A DNA stretch of 64,000 nt from Halomonas shengliensis (lineage in GTDB: Bacteria > Pseudomonadota > Gammaproteobacteria > Pseudomonadales > Halomonadaceae): positions 372,001 through 436,000 of the forward strand of contig NZ_FNIV01000002.1 in the NCBI RefSeq assembly GCF_900104135.1, written 5' to 3'. The number at the start of each line of letters is the position of its first letter. Positions within the stretch are counted from its first letter, which is position 1. This document shows positions 1 to 8,096 of this stretch, piece by piece. The notes beneath the pieces are model-generated. The model saw only the letters and a program-made list of their open reading frames with translations. It did not search any database and had not been told where the DNA came from. Made by a program: the position numbers and the translations under genes.

Positions 1-212
1 TGCGCTGGCTGGGGCTGGCCACGGGGCTGGGCCTGGGGCTCGCCTTCGGCGTCACGCAGCAGCTGCGCGGTGCCCACTTCCTCTCCCACGACCTCTGGAC
101 CCTGATGCTCTGCTGGACGATCAGCTTCGGCCTGGCGCAGCGGCTGCTGCCGCCGGCCACCCAGCCCACCGACACCACTCAACCCGCCCGCGAGGCCACC
201 GCCCATGCCTGA
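1..212 (+). CDS. PAP2-family membrane phosphatase, C-terminal fragment
   Basis: The left edge cuts this gene; only the last 69 codons are present, in the frame starting at base 3. The visible part has a hydrophobic segment followed by RGAHFLSHDLW, which fits the third PAP2 phosphatase motif (a conserved His and, four residues on, an Asp), then another hydrophobic helix and a polar tail. Members dephosphorylate lipid phosphates on the outer face of the inner membrane. Its stop overlaps the start of the phosphoethanolamine transferase by 8 bases, so the two are very probably translationally coupled. A lipid A or undecaprenyl phosphate substrate is inference from that pairing. Confidence 0.7.
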   Translation, partial: RWLGLATGLGLGLAFGVTQQLRGAHFLSHDLWTLMLCWTISFGLAQRLLPPATQPTDTTQPAREATAHA

Positions 213-1866
213 GCTCACTCGCCTCCCCCTGGACAGCCTGCGGCACCTGCGCACACGGCTGCCGGCCCTCTCCCCCCAGGCCCTGACCCTGCTGGCATGC
301 CTCGGCTTCACGCTGCTCTACAACCGGCGCTTCTGGGCGGCGGTGATCGAGGCGGAGCCGCCCGCGGGACTCGGCGACTGGGGCCAGCTTCTGGGTTATG
401 GCGTGGTGATGACCGCCCTGCACCTGGTGGTGTTCCTGCCGCTGGTCGGCCGCCTGACCGTGAAGCCGCTGTTGACCATCCTTGTGCTGGTGGCCGCCTC
501 GGTGAGCTACTTCACCGGCCACTACGGCACCTACTTCGATACCCACATGATCGACAACGTGCTGCAGACCGATACCCGCGAGGCCGGCGAGCTGCTCACC
601 CCGGGGCTGGCGCTCTACCTGCTGCTGTTCGCCCTGCTGCCGGTGGTCGCGGTGTGGGCCTGGCCGCTGCGGCGGCGAGGCTGGCGACGGGCCCTGGCGA
701 GCGGCACGCTCTGGTGGCTGGGCAGCCTGGCGACGCTGGCGGTGGCGCTGCTGCTCTCCTTCCAGAGCCTCTCCTCGCTGATGCGCAACCATCACGAGCT
801 GCGCTACCTGGTGACCCCGGGCAACGCCATCGTCTCCACCGGCCAGGTCATGGCGGCGCCGCCGCCCCTGCCCGAGGAGCGCCTGCCCATCGGCGAGGAT
901 GCCCGCCGCCGGCCGAACGCCGACGCCACCCCTCGGCTGCTGGTGCTGGTGGTCGGCGAGACGGTGCGCGCCGCCAACTGGGGCCTTTCCGGCTATGACC
1001 GGCAGACCACCCCGCGACTGGCCGAGCGTGATGTCGTCAACTTCCGTGACGTGGCCAGCTGCGGCACCAGCACCGCCGTCTCGCTGCCCTGCCTGTTCTC
1101 CCCCCAGGGGCGGGGCGACTACGACGAGCGCTTCACCCGCAGCCACGAGTCGCTGCTGGACGTGCTGCAGCGCGCCGGCTATCGCGTGGAGTGGATCGAC
1201 AACCAGTCGGGCTGCAAGGGGGTCTGCGACGGCGTGGAGCGGGCCTCCCCCGCCCCCGATGACTACCCCGGGCGGTGCGGGGAGGAGGGCTGCCTCGACG
1301 GCGTGCTGGTCGAGGAGCTCGCCCGTCGCCTCGGCGAGATACGCGAGGATACGGTGGTCGTCCTGCATATGCTGGGCAACCATGGTCCCAGCTACTTCCA
1401 GCGCTACCCGGAGGCGTTCCGGGCCTTCACCCCCACCTGCGAGACGGCCGACCTGGCCCAGTGCGACCGGCAAGCGATCGTCAACAGCTACGACAACGCC
1501 ATCCTCTATACCGACAGCGTGCTGGACGGGATCATCGGCGTGCTGGAGGAGAACCGCTCGCTATCCAGCGCCATGCTGTATGTCTCCGACCATGGGGAGT
1601 CGCTGGGCGAGAAGGGGATCTACCTGCACGGGCTGCCCTATGCCATCGCCCCCCAGGAGCAGACCCGCGTGCCCCTGGTGTGGTGGGCCTCCGACGGCTT
1701 CCTGGGCGGCCAGGGGTTGGATGAGAACTGCCTCGCCGCGCAGCGCGACGCCTCGTTGCGCCATGCCCACCTGTTCCACTCGCTGCTGGGGCTGCTAGGC
1801 GTGGAGAGCGAGGTCCGCCAGGATGCCCTGGACCTGACGTCGGGTTGTCGCCTGCCACCGGCCTGA
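205..1866 (+). CDS. eptA: phosphoethanolamine transferase, EptA/PmrC type
   Basis: A 553-residue inner membrane enzyme predicted to transfer phosphoethanolamine from phosphatidylethanolamine to lipid A, lowering surface charge and polymyxin binding. Residues 1-200 hold about five membrane helices; the periplasmic sulfatase-like domain begins near 243. Seen motifs are GET at 251-253 (Glu252 a zinc ligand by family), CGTSTAVSLPC at 286-296 containing the nucleophilic Thr (about 290), and SDHGESLGEKG near 450, with further zinc ligands. Length fits the EptA family (about 545 residues). It overlaps the upstream PAP2 gene by 8 bases. The substrate could be another glycolipid, since EptA, EptB and EptC relatives share these motifs. 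Confidence 0.88.
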   Translation: MPELTRLPLDSLRHLRTRLPALSPQALTLLACLGFTLLYNRRFWAAVIEAEPPAGLGDWGQLLGYGVVMTALHLVVFLPLVGRLTVKPLLTILVLVAASVSYFTGHYGTYFDTHMIDNVLQTDTREAGELLTPGLALYLLLFALLPVVAVWAWPLRRRGWRRALASGTLWWLGSLATLAVALLLSFQSLSSLMRNHHELRYLVTPGNAIVSTGQVMAAPPPLPEERLPIGEDARRRPNADATPRLLVLVVGETVRAANWGLSGYDRQTTPRLAERDVVNFRDVASCGTSTAVSLPCLFSPQGRGDYDERFTRSHESLLDVLQRAGYRVEWIDNQSGCKGVCDGVERASPAPDDYPGRCGEEGCLDGVLVEELARRLGEIREDTVVVLHMLGNHGPSYFQRYPEAFRAFTPTCETADLAQCDRQAIVNSYDNAILYTDSVLDGIIGVLEENRSLSSAMLYVSDHGESLGEKGIYLHGLPYAIAPQEQTRVPLVWWASDGFLGGQGLDENCLAAQRDASLRHAHLFHSLLGLLGVESEVRQDALDLTSGCRLPPA

Positions 1867-1867
1867 A

Positions 1868-1889
1868 CCCCGGGGAGGGGGCCCCGGGG
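1868..1889. terminator. hairpin between convergent eptA and CBS gene
   Basis: Two copies of CCCCGGGG separated by six bases (AGGGGG) form an 8-bp stem in the 48-base gap between the two converging genes. There is no clear T tract on either side, so it is only a candidate bidirectional terminator. Confidence 0.4.
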
Positions 1890-1914
1890 CGGCGAGGCGA
1901 CCAGGCTGCCGGGC

Positions 1915-2523
1915 CTACAGCTCGTGGCCGGTCACCACCCGGCAGATGTCGGCGAAGCTGTGCGCCAGCGGCATGCCCTGGGAGGCACTGTCACCGGCGC
2001 CCACCGCCCGGCGGATGTCGGCCGCCGAGACCAGGCCACGGATCCAGTCGCCCCCCTGGTCGTCACGCTCGGTCACCAGCAGGTGCTGGTCGGTCATCGC
2101 CTCCAGCGACAGCAGCAGGTCCTCGATGGTCAGCGAGGCCAGCTGCTCCAGCGACATGGCCGCCAGCTTGTGCCAGGGCGTCATGATCATGCCCACGGTG
2201 ATCTCGCCGCGCGGCAGGTCATGCTGCTGCATCGCCAGGGTGATGCGTCGTCCGCCGATCACCTCGCGCGCCGCCAGCACGCCGATGCAGCGCTGCCGGT
2301 CATCGACCACCAGCAGCAGGCGGATGCCGCCATGGCGCATCATCAGGTGCGCCTCGTCGACCCCCATCTCGGGGGGAATGGTGCGCGGGGCGTGCCGCGA
2401 GAAGTCGGTGAGCACCTCGAGGGCGGGACTCGCGGCGGTAAGCCGCGGGCGCGGTGGCGTGACCAGCCTCGGCGGCATGGCGAGCTGGGCGAGAGGCTTG
2501 GGGGAGAGATTGAGGGTATGCAT
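1915..2523 (-). CDS. CBS-domain protein
   Basis: A 202-residue soluble protein made of a short basic N-terminus and two CBS modules, roughly residues 35-95 and 110-185. CBS pairs bind adenine nucleotides or related ligands and usually regulate a partner. The segments ITVGMIMTP and IRGLVSAADIRRA are typical CBS ends. No enzyme domain is attached, so its target is unknown. It is divergent from nhaD and its start has a good ribosome site (GAGGAG, 7 bases upstream). The 137-base shared intergenic region contains a PmrA-type box, but that box is oriented toward nhaD. A link to sodium or envelope stress is inference from location only. Confidence 0.75.
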   Translation of the reverse strand: MHTLNLSPKPLAQLAMPPRLVTPPRPRLTAASPALEVLTDFSRHAPRTIPPEMGVDEAHLMMRHGGIRLLLVVDDRQRCIGVLAAREVIGGRRITLAMQQHDLPRGEITVGMIMTPWHKLAAMSLEQLASLTIEDLLLSLEAMTDQHLLVTERDDQGGDWIRGLVSAADIRRAVGAGDSASQGMPLAHSFADICRVVTGHEL

Positions 2524-2591
2524 GGGATGAACTCCTCGTCAGGGTCGTGGGGTGCCTGCGGCACCTCTCACCCTCACGGTTTCAGGGCTCC

Positions 2592-2625
2592 CTTAAGGCA
2601 GGCTTAAGACTCCTGCCGCTATCCT
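2592..2625 (+). promoter_or_regulatory. PmrA/BasR-type box and -10 upstream of nhaD
   Basis: CTTAAG-GCAGG-CTTAAG (2592-2608) is a perfect match to the PmrA direct-repeat consensus YTTAAK-N5-YTTAAK. A plausible -10, TATCCT, starts at 2620, 11 bases after the box, the spacing expected when an OmpR-family activator replaces the -35. The arrangement points toward nhaD at 2661. The regulator itself is not in the window. Confidence 0.6.
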
Positions 2626-2660
2626 GCGCCTCTCCTTCTCCCCGACGAATCCCTGCCCCC

Positions 2661-4055
2661 ATGAGCGCTTCTCCTTCCCGTCCTGCCACCTCCCGTCATC
2701 GCCTCGGCGCTGCCCTGCTGCTGGGGGCCTGCTGGCTCGCCTGCCCGCCGCTGGCCCTGGCCGGCGCCGGCTCACTCGATCTCACCGGCAGCGGCGCCGG
2801 CACGCTGTCGGTCGCCCTCTTCGTGCTCGCCTATGCCCTGGTGATGGCCGAGGAGCTGCTGCACATGCGCAAGTCGAAGCCGGTGCTGGTGGCCGCCGGC
2901 CTGATCTGGGCGCTGGTGGCCTGGGCCTATACCGGCGCCGGCATGCCCGCGCTTGCCGAGACGGCCTTCCGCGAGACGCTGCTGGAATACAGCGAGCTGC
3001 TGCTGTTCCTGCTGGTGGCGATGACCTACATCAACGCCATGGAGGAGCGGCGGGTGTTCGACGCGCTGCGCGCCTGGCTGGTGCGCAAGGGCTTCAGCTA
3101 CCGCAGCCTGTTCTGGATCACCGGCTTCCTGGCCTTCGGGATCTCGGCGATCGCCAACAACATGACCACCGCCATGCTGATGTGCGCGGTGGTGCTCAAG
3201 GTGGCCGAGGGCGACGACCGCTTCATCCGGCTGTGCTGCATCAACACGGTGGTGGCCGCCAACGCGGGCGGTGCCTTCAGCCCCTTCGGCGACATCACCA
3301 CCCTGATGGTATGGCAGGCGGGCCAGCTGCCCTTCGCGGCCTTCTTCCAGCTGCTGGTCCCCTCGCTGGTCAACTTCCTGGTGCCGGCGCTGCTGATGAA
3401 CCTCTTCATCCGCAACCGCAAGCCCCCCGGCCTCACCGAGGAGGTCTGGCTCAAGCGAGGCGCCCGGCGCATCATCCTGCTGTTCCTGGTCACCGTGGCG
3501 ATCTCGGTGCTGTGCCACTCGGTGCTGGGCCTGCCGCCGGCCATGGGCATGATGTTCGGCCTGGGGCTGCTGCAGTTCTTCGGCTACTTCCTGCGCCGCA
3601 GCCTGCCGCGCTCGCTGGCGCGCAAGCACACCCGCTATGCTCGGCGCGGCGACTGGAAGAAGCTCGAGCAGCTCGGCAGCGTGGTCCCCTTCGACATCTT
3701 CAGCCGCATCGCCCGCGCCGAGTGGGACACCCTGCTGTTCTTCTACGGCGTGGTGATGTGCGTGGGCGGCCTGGGCTTCATGGGCTACCTGGCGCTGCTC
3801 TCGCAGAGCCTCTATGGCGGTTGGGACCCGATGTGGGCCAATGTCATGCTGGGGCTCATCTCGGCAGTGGTGGACAACATCCCGGTGATGTTCGCGGTGC
3901 TCTCCATGGCGCCGGACATGTCCAGCGGCAACTGGCTGCTGATCACCCTGACCGCCGGCGTCGGCGGCAGCCTGCTGGCCATGGGCTCCGCCGCCGGCGT
4001 GGCGCTGATGGGCCAGGCGCGTGGCATCTACACCTTCGCCGGCCACCTGCGCTGA
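2661..4055 (+). CDS. nhaD: Na+/H+ antiporter NhaD, with early in-frame TGA
   Basis: A polytopic antiporter of the NhaD family (ion transporter superfamily) that exchanges internal sodium or lithium for protons, central to haloalkaline tolerance. The start at 2661 gives a signal-like N-terminus ending near ALAGA, then about 12 helices; the frame is open further upstream but without support. Segments such as GFLAFGISAIANNMTTAMLM and NTVVAANAGGAFSPFGDITTLMVW are typical of NhaD. The protein stops at TGA 4053-4055, but the same frame continues for 23 sense codons after it (APAIALGYAASVATHLLINRALF) to a second TGA at 4125-4127. That tail looks like the normal last NhaD helix, with TGA where Trp (TGG) is expected. 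The antiporter may therefore lack its last helix, or this is a sequencing error or read-through. Confidence 0.85.
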   Translation: MSASPSRPATSRHRLGAALLLGACWLACPPLALAGAGSLDLTGSGAGTLSVALFVLAYALVMAEELLHMRKSKPVLVAAGLIWALVAWAYTGAGMPALAETAFRETLLEYSELLLFLLVAMTYINAMEERRVFDALRAWLVRKGFSYRSLFWITGFLAFGISAIANNMTTAMLMCAVVLKVAEGDDRFIRLCCINTVVAANAGGAFSPFGDITTLMVWQAGQLPFAAFFQLLVPSLVNFLVPALLMNLFIRNRKPPGLTEEVWLKRGARRIILLFLVTVAISVLCHSVLGLPPAMGMMFGLGLLQFFGYFLRRSLPRSLARKHTRYARRGDWKKLEQLGSVVPFDIFSRIARAEWDTLLFFYGVVMCVGGLGFMGYLALLSQSLYGGWDPMWANVMLGLISAVVDNIPVMFAVLSMAPDMSSGNWLLITLTAGVGGSLLAMGSAAGVALMGQARGIYTFAGHLR

Positions 4056-4184
4056 GCCCCGGCCATCGCCCTGGGCTACGCGGCCAGCGTGGCGACCCAC
4101 CTGCTGATCAATCGCGCCCTGTTCTGAGGCGTCGCCGCGGCGCCACCCGGCCTGAGCCCCTGCCGGGTGCCGCCGTCGCCAGGC

Positions 4185-4703
4185 TTACGCCATGCGCTTC
4201 AATGCGTGGTCGCGCAGCCAGAACTGGTGCGCCAGGCTGGCCGCCACGTGCCCGCCGATCAGCAACCACAGCAGGTTGGCCAGCACCTCGTGGGTCTCCT
4301 CGGCGGCCTCCTCCAGCCATTCGATCTCGGCCCCGGGGGCGATCATCGCCATGCCGAAGACCTCCACCCCGTGGCCGCTGCCCAGGGCGGTGAGCAGGCC
4401 ACTCACCGGGATCAGCAGCATCGCCGCATAGAGCGCCAGATGGCCCAGCCGGGCCGCCCACTGCCAGTGGGCATGGGCCTCCAGCCGGCCGTGGTTCACG
4501 CCACGCCACAGCAGCCGGGTCACCAGCAGCCCCAGCAGCAGCACCCCGACGCTCTTGTGCAGCGCCATCGCCTCACGCTCGCTCATGCCGACGAGCTCGG
4601 CCAGCCACTCGGTGCCCAGCATCAGGATCAGCAGCGTGGCCATGCTCCAGTGAAGCGCCCGCGAGACGGCGCCGTAACGGTGTTGGGAATCCAGCCAGTT
4701 CAT
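4185..4703 (-). CDS. cytochrome b561 (CybB family)
   Basis: A 172-residue diheme b-type cytochrome with four membrane helices. It fits the bacterial CybB family (about 175 residues), with conserved His in RALHW (residue 18), LHKSVG (near 49), a helix-three HLALY and GGHVAASLAHQF near the end as likely heme ligands. Family members move electrons from ubiquinol, in some cases to superoxide. An AGGAGG ribosome site lies 8 bases before the start. A three-hexamer repeat sits about 60-90 bases upstream. The neighbours (EptA, LapC) suggest membership in an envelope-stress regulon, by inference. Confidence 0.85.
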   Translation of the reverse strand: MNWLDSQHRYGAVSRALHWSMATLLILMLGTEWLAELVGMSEREAMALHKSVGVLLLGLLVTRLLWRGVNHGRLEAHAHWQWAARLGHLALYAAMLLIPVSGLLTALGSGHGVEVFGMAMIAPGAEIEWLEEAAEETHEVLANLLWLLIGGHVAASLAHQFWLRDHALKRMA

Positions 4704-4764
4704 GTCGTCATCCTCCTCGGTCGATGGACGACGACCGTTTTACCCCGGCGCGGCTTTCCGCAAC

Positions 4765-4792
4765 CTTAACGCCGCGTTCATGGGGCGTTCAT
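4765..4792. promoter_or_regulatory. three 11-base-phased hexamers upstream of cytochrome b561
   Basis: CTTAAC, GTTCAT and GTTCAT occur with exactly five bases between each pair, giving an 11-base period. The first hexamer resembles a PmrA half-site; the exact GTTCAT direct repeat has the geometry of an OmpR/PhoB-family operator. It lies in the 103-base gap upstream of the b561 gene and may act as a degenerate PmrA-like site. No protein is assigned. Confidence 0.3.
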
Positions 4793-4806
4793 CTTCGCGC
4801 GCTTGC

Positions 4807-6684
4807 TCACCGGTAGAAACGTGACAGCGCCTGCAGGACCTCGCCGGCCACCTCGGGAGAGGGGAGCACCGCCTCGAGCTCGTTCATGCGGTAGTCATAG
4901 GCCTCGAAGGCGCCGGTCGGGTGCACGGCGATCTGGTACTCCGGCAGCAGGATGCCATAGCCCATGTAGCTACCGGAGAGCAGCCAGTCTCGACTCCCTG
5001 CGGCGGCGAGCAGGTTGTGGCCCAGCGTATAGCGCTCGGCGGCGGCCTCGCAGCCGAGCAGCGTCTCCAGCAGCGTCGGGGCGATATCGGCATGGTGGGT
5101 GCGCCCCTCGAGCACGCCGCCAGGGCGTCCGGGCAGATGCATCACCAGCGGCACCTGCACCTGCTCCGGGGTGTAGTTGCTGCCGTGGCCCCAGTAGTTG
5201 TGGCCATGCTCGTTGAAGGACTCGCCGTGGTCCGAGGTGATCACCACCGCGGTATCGTCGAGCCGCCCGCGCCGCTCGAGGTCGTCGAGCACCCTCCCGA
5301 GCTGCGCATCCACGTAGCGTGCCGCGGTGCGGTAGCGGTTCCAGTAGGGTTCGGGGTCGAAGTCGGGCCCCAGCGCCATGTGGTTGATCTGCTCCCAGTA
5401 GGGGGTGAAGCGCGGGAAGTCGGGCGGACTGCTGTAGCCATGGATGGCGTCGTAGAACAGGAAACCGAAGAAGGGCGCGGCGTCGGGCGACTCCGCCGAG
5501 GCCTCCATCCAGGCCAGCCAGTCCTCGGTGATCTGGCGGTCACGCTGCCAGGGCTCGCCCCGGACCGGGGTCAGCGAGACATCCTCCAGGCCGGCGAAGA
5601 CGTTGCGATCGAAGGCGGGGCTCACCAGGGTCGCCGAGGAGAGCACCTGGAAGCGATAGTCGGCGGCCTCGAGCGTCTCCATCAGCACCGGCGGCGTCTG
5701 GCCGGCGGTGAAGGCATCCCAGTAGGTGACCGGCAGGCCGTAGAAGAGGCTGAACACCCCCGCCTTGGTGGAGTTGCCGCCGCTGAAATGCGCCTCGGCG
5801 CGATACCAGCCGGGGCGCTCGGCATGGCGGCTGAGGTTCGGCATCACCTCGGGGTCGAGCAGGTCATGGCGCGCGGTGTCCAGCACCACCAGCAGCAGGT
5901 TGGCCGGGGTGGCAGGCGGCGAGCAGCTCAGCGGCGCCGAGGGGTAGGCCAGGTCGTGGGCCTTGCCCTCGGCCGCCTCCAGCTCCACCCGGTCACGCAC
6001 CGCCTGGGGGTCGACCCAGCCCCGCTCGACGAAGAAGCGCTTGGCGGTGGCTGGGTAGAAGAGCGGCACATGGCGGGTCATGCCGGTGATGTCGCGGTCG
6101 TAGTGGGCGTCGGCCCAGGCATGCCAGCCATGCACCCCGAACAGGGCCAGCACGCCGATGCCCAGCACCGGCAATACCGGCCGCGAGGGTGGACGCCGCC
6201 GGAGCCAGGCCCCCAGGGCCCCCTGCAGGCCCAGCATCGCCAGCACGCCGCCGATGGCCAGGCTCCAGGCGAGCCAGGAGAAGCTGAAGACATCGCCGCC
6301 GGCGTTGACCAGCAGGTCGAGGATGAAGCCGCTCAGGTGGAAGCGGTACTGGGCGTAGACGAAGGTGTCGAGCAGCAGCACCAGCTGCAGCAGCCCGGCC
6401 CACAGGGTGGTGACCAGCCAGAGCCAGGGGGCGCGCAGCAGCGGCGCCAGCAGCAACGGCGGCAGTGCCCCCAGCCACACCAGCAGCGCGATATGGCCGA
6501 GGAACACCAGCAGCAGGTAGCCCCACTGCTCGGCGCCCTTGGGGGCCACATGGGGCAGATAGCGCAGGCTGATCAGCCAGGCGAGCAGCAGGTTGGCCAG
6601 GGTCCAGGCGCCCAGCCAGCGCCAGCGATGGAGAAGGGTTGCGAGCATGCGAAGGTCACGATCCTGATCGGGCCGACGCGACAC
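4807..6684 (-). CDS. lapC: LapC/PbgA (YejM)-type inner membrane LPS regulator
   Basis: A 625-residue protein with an N-terminal DUF3413 region of about five membrane helices (residues 22-185) and a periplasmic sulfatase-like domain from about residue 262 (LLLVVLDTARHDLL). SGGNSTKAGVFSLFYGLPV near 301-319 matches the LapC/PbgA/YejM signature, and SDHGESFNEHGHNYWGHGSN resembles the metal-binding loop of the alkaline phosphatase superfamily. In enterobacteria this protein senses periplasmic LPS and adjusts LpxC proteolysis through LapB, with essential function in the membrane part. The start at 6684 is GTG; an ATG at 6648 would remove 12 residues and neither has a strong ribosome site. Its proximity to eptA fits lipid A control. 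Confidence 0.82.
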   Translation of the reverse strand: MSRRPDQDRDLRMLATLLHRWRWLGAWTLANLLLAWLISLRYLPHVAPKGAEQWGYLLLVFLGHIALLVWLGALPPLLLAPLLRAPWLWLVTTLWAGLLQLVLLLDTFVYAQYRFHLSGFILDLLVNAGGDVFSFSWLAWSLAIGGVLAMLGLQGALGAWLRRRPPSRPVLPVLGIGVLALFGVHGWHAWADAHYDRDITGMTRHVPLFYPATAKRFFVERGWVDPQAVRDRVELEAAEGKAHDLAYPSAPLSCSPPATPANLLLVVLDTARHDLLDPEVMPNLSRHAERPGWYRAEAHFSGGNSTKAGVFSLFYGLPVTYWDAFTAGQTPPVLMETLEAADYRFQVLSSATLVSPAFDRNVFAGLEDVSLTPVRGEPWQRDRQITEDWLAWMEASAESPDAAPFFGFLFYDAIHGYSSPPDFPRFTPYWEQINHMALGPDFDPEPYWNRYRTAARYVDAQLGRVLDDLERRGRLDDTAVVITSDHGESFNEHGHNYWGHGSNYTPEQVQVPLVMHLPGRPGGVLEGRTHHADIAPTLLETLLGCEAAAERYTLGHNLLAAAGSRDWLLSGSYMGYGILLPEYQIAVHPTGAFEAYDYRMNELEAVLPSPEVAGEVLQALSRFYR

Positions 6685-6753
6685 CGCGACGGGCAGCCTG
6701 TGGGACGATGGAAAGTTGCCGGAAGCGGCGCCGTCACACTCTGGTCATTCCAC

Positions 6754-6770
6754 CTTAAGCAATCCTTAAG
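6754..6770 (+). promoter_or_regulatory. PmrA/BasR-type box upstream of the 92-residue membrane protein
   Basis: CTTAAG-CAATC-CTTAAG is a second perfect YTTAAK-N5-YTTAAK direct repeat. It lies between the divergent lapC (starts 6684) and the small gene at 6824. A weak -10-like CACAGT follows 10 bases later, so activation of the small gene is the more likely orientation; an effect on lapC is also possible. Confidence 0.55.
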
Positions 6771-6823
6771 GAAGGGGCGACACAGTCGGGTGTTGCTCAC
6801 AGGACCCGACAAGAGGCGACACC

Positions 6824-7102
6824 ATGACCCGGAGCGCGACGATAGCACTCGATTCCACGCCCGCCACCGAGAACCGCGCCCTCCTGCCGCTGCTGCTTGC
6901 TGGCCTGGCGCTGCTGGCGGTGGGCGTGCTGGCCGCCGGCTGGGAGCCCATCGAGCTGCCGCTGGGGCTGGCCGCCCTGGGCCTGGCGGCCCTGGCCCTG
7001 CTGCGCCCCGAGCGCTGGCGGCAGAAGGAGGCCCGCGAGAGCCTCGACAGCGTGCTGCTGGCCAGCCTGACCCTCCTCGGCGGCTTCCATGTGATGGGCT
7101 GA
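6824..7102 (+). CDS. small membrane protein, unknown function
   Basis: This 92-residue protein has a polar N-terminus of about 18 residues, two hydrophobic stretches (about 20-40 and 44-60), a charged RPERWRQKEARES segment and a short third hydrophobic stretch. I do not recognise the family. It has a reasonable ribosome site (AGAGG, 7 bases upstream) and a perfect PmrA-type box about 55 bases upstream, which suggests it belongs with eptA and lapC in cell-envelope stress. Codon use matches its neighbours. A TPP riboswitch starts about 45 bases after its stop. Confidence 0.6.
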   Translation: MTRSATIALDSTPATENRALLPLLLAGLALLAVGVLAAGWEPIELPLGLAALGLAALALLRPERWRQKEARESLDSVLLASLTLLGGFHVMG

Positions 7103-7146
7103 GCCACGCTTTACAGCCCGCCGGCAGGCGTGGATAGTGAGGCACT

Positions 7147-7230
7147 GACGACAGGGGCGCCGCGGCACTCGCCGTGGCTGAGACGCACCCTTGGAACCTG
7201 ACCCGGATCATGCCGGCGTAGGGAGTCGTG
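7147..7230 (+). promoter_or_regulatory. TPP riboswitch (THI element)
   Basis: The core thi-box sequences are present: ACAGGGGCGCC, GCTGAGA near 7177-7183, GGAACCTGA near 7193-7201, and CCGGATCATGCCGGCG followed by TAGGGA. A closing P1 helix pairs ACGAC at 7148-7152 with GTCGT at 7225-7229. It sits 45 bases upstream of thiM, so it should repress thiM-thiE when thiamine pyrophosphate is abundant. The GC-rich hairpin potential and CGGGAGGAACG ribosome site after it suggest control at translation initiation. Confidence 0.93.
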
Positions 7231-7274
7231 CAGCCGCACCCACGCCTGCACACCTCCCACGCCCGGGAGGAACG

Positions 7275-8096
7275 ATGACCACCGCCAGCCGCGGCCCGAT
7301 CGACCCCGCCGCCCATCTGGCGCGCCTGCGCGAGCGCGCGCCGCTGATTCACAACATCACCAACCTGGTGGCCATGAACCCCATGGCCAACGTGCTGCTG
7401 GCCCTCGGTGCCTCGCCGGCCATGGTGCACGCCCGCGAGGAGGCCGCCGAGTTCGCCACCCTCGCCGATGCACTGACGGTGAACATCGGCACCCTCTCCC
7501 CGCAGTGGGTCGCGGCCATGGAGGAGGCCGCCGAGGCCGCCCGGCTGGCCGGCAAACCCTGGGTGCTGGACCCGGTGGCCGTGGGGGCCACCGCCTATCG
7601 CCGCGCGGCGGGCCAGCGCCTGCTGGAGCGGCGCCCCACGGTGATCCGCGGCAACGCCTCGGAGATCCTCGCCCTGGAGGCCGGCGGCGCCGGCGGGCGC
7701 GGCGTGGACAGCAGCGACCCCGTCGAGGCCGCCGAGCAGGCCGCCGTGGCCCTGGCCCGCCGCCTCGACGCCGTGGTGGCGGTGACCGGCGAGGTCGACC
7801 GGGTCACCGACGGTCGTCGTCTCGCCCACATCCCGGGGGGCCATGCGCTGATGCCCCGGGTCACCACCCTGGGCTGCGCGCTCACCGGGGTGGTGGCCGC
7901 CTTCCTGGTGGGGGCCGAGGATCCCTTCGCCGCCACGGTGGCGGCGCTCGCCTGCTACGGCGAGGCGGGACGCCAGGCCGGCGCGGTGGCCGCCGGCCCC
8001 GGCAGCTTCGCCGTGGCCTTCCTTGACGCACTCCACGCCCTCGATAGCCAGCAACTCTCCGACCTGCCGCCCCTGGAGGTGACCGATGCGCCTTGA
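7275..8096 (+). CDS. thiM: hydroxyethylthiazole kinase ThiM
   Basis: A 273-residue salvage kinase that phosphorylates 4-methyl-5-(2-hydroxyethyl)thiazole with ATP for thiamine synthesis. The family N-terminal block PLIHNITNLVAMNPMANVLLALGASPAM is clear, as are GKPWVLDPVAVGAT (substrate side), the long VIRGNASEILAL block, and TTLGCALTGVVAAFL with the catalytic-loop Cys and GxxxGxxA signature of ribokinase-like folds. The ATG at 7275 follows GGGAGGAACG; the frame is open upstream through the riboswitch but that part is not coding. thiE overlaps its end by 11 bases, making a two-gene riboswitch-controlled operon. Confidence 0.95.
   Translation: MTTASRGPIDPAAHLARLRERAPLIHNITNLVAMNPMANVLLALGASPAMVHAREEAAEFATLADALTVNIGTLSPQWVAAMEEAAEAARLAGKPWVLDPVAVGATAYRRAAGQRLLERRPTVIRGNASEILALEAGGAGGRGVDSSDPVEAAEQAAVALARRLDAVVAVTGEVDRVTDGRRLAHIPGGHALMPRVTTLGCALTGVVAAFLVGAEDPFAATVAALACYGEAGRQAGAVAAGPGSFAVAFLDALHALDSQQLSDLPPLEVTDAP

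Noticed and set aside
4053-4055. Selenocysteine at the nhaD TGA
   Set aside because: The family residue expected at this place is Trp, NhaD is not a selenoprotein, and I see no SECIS-like hairpin right after it.
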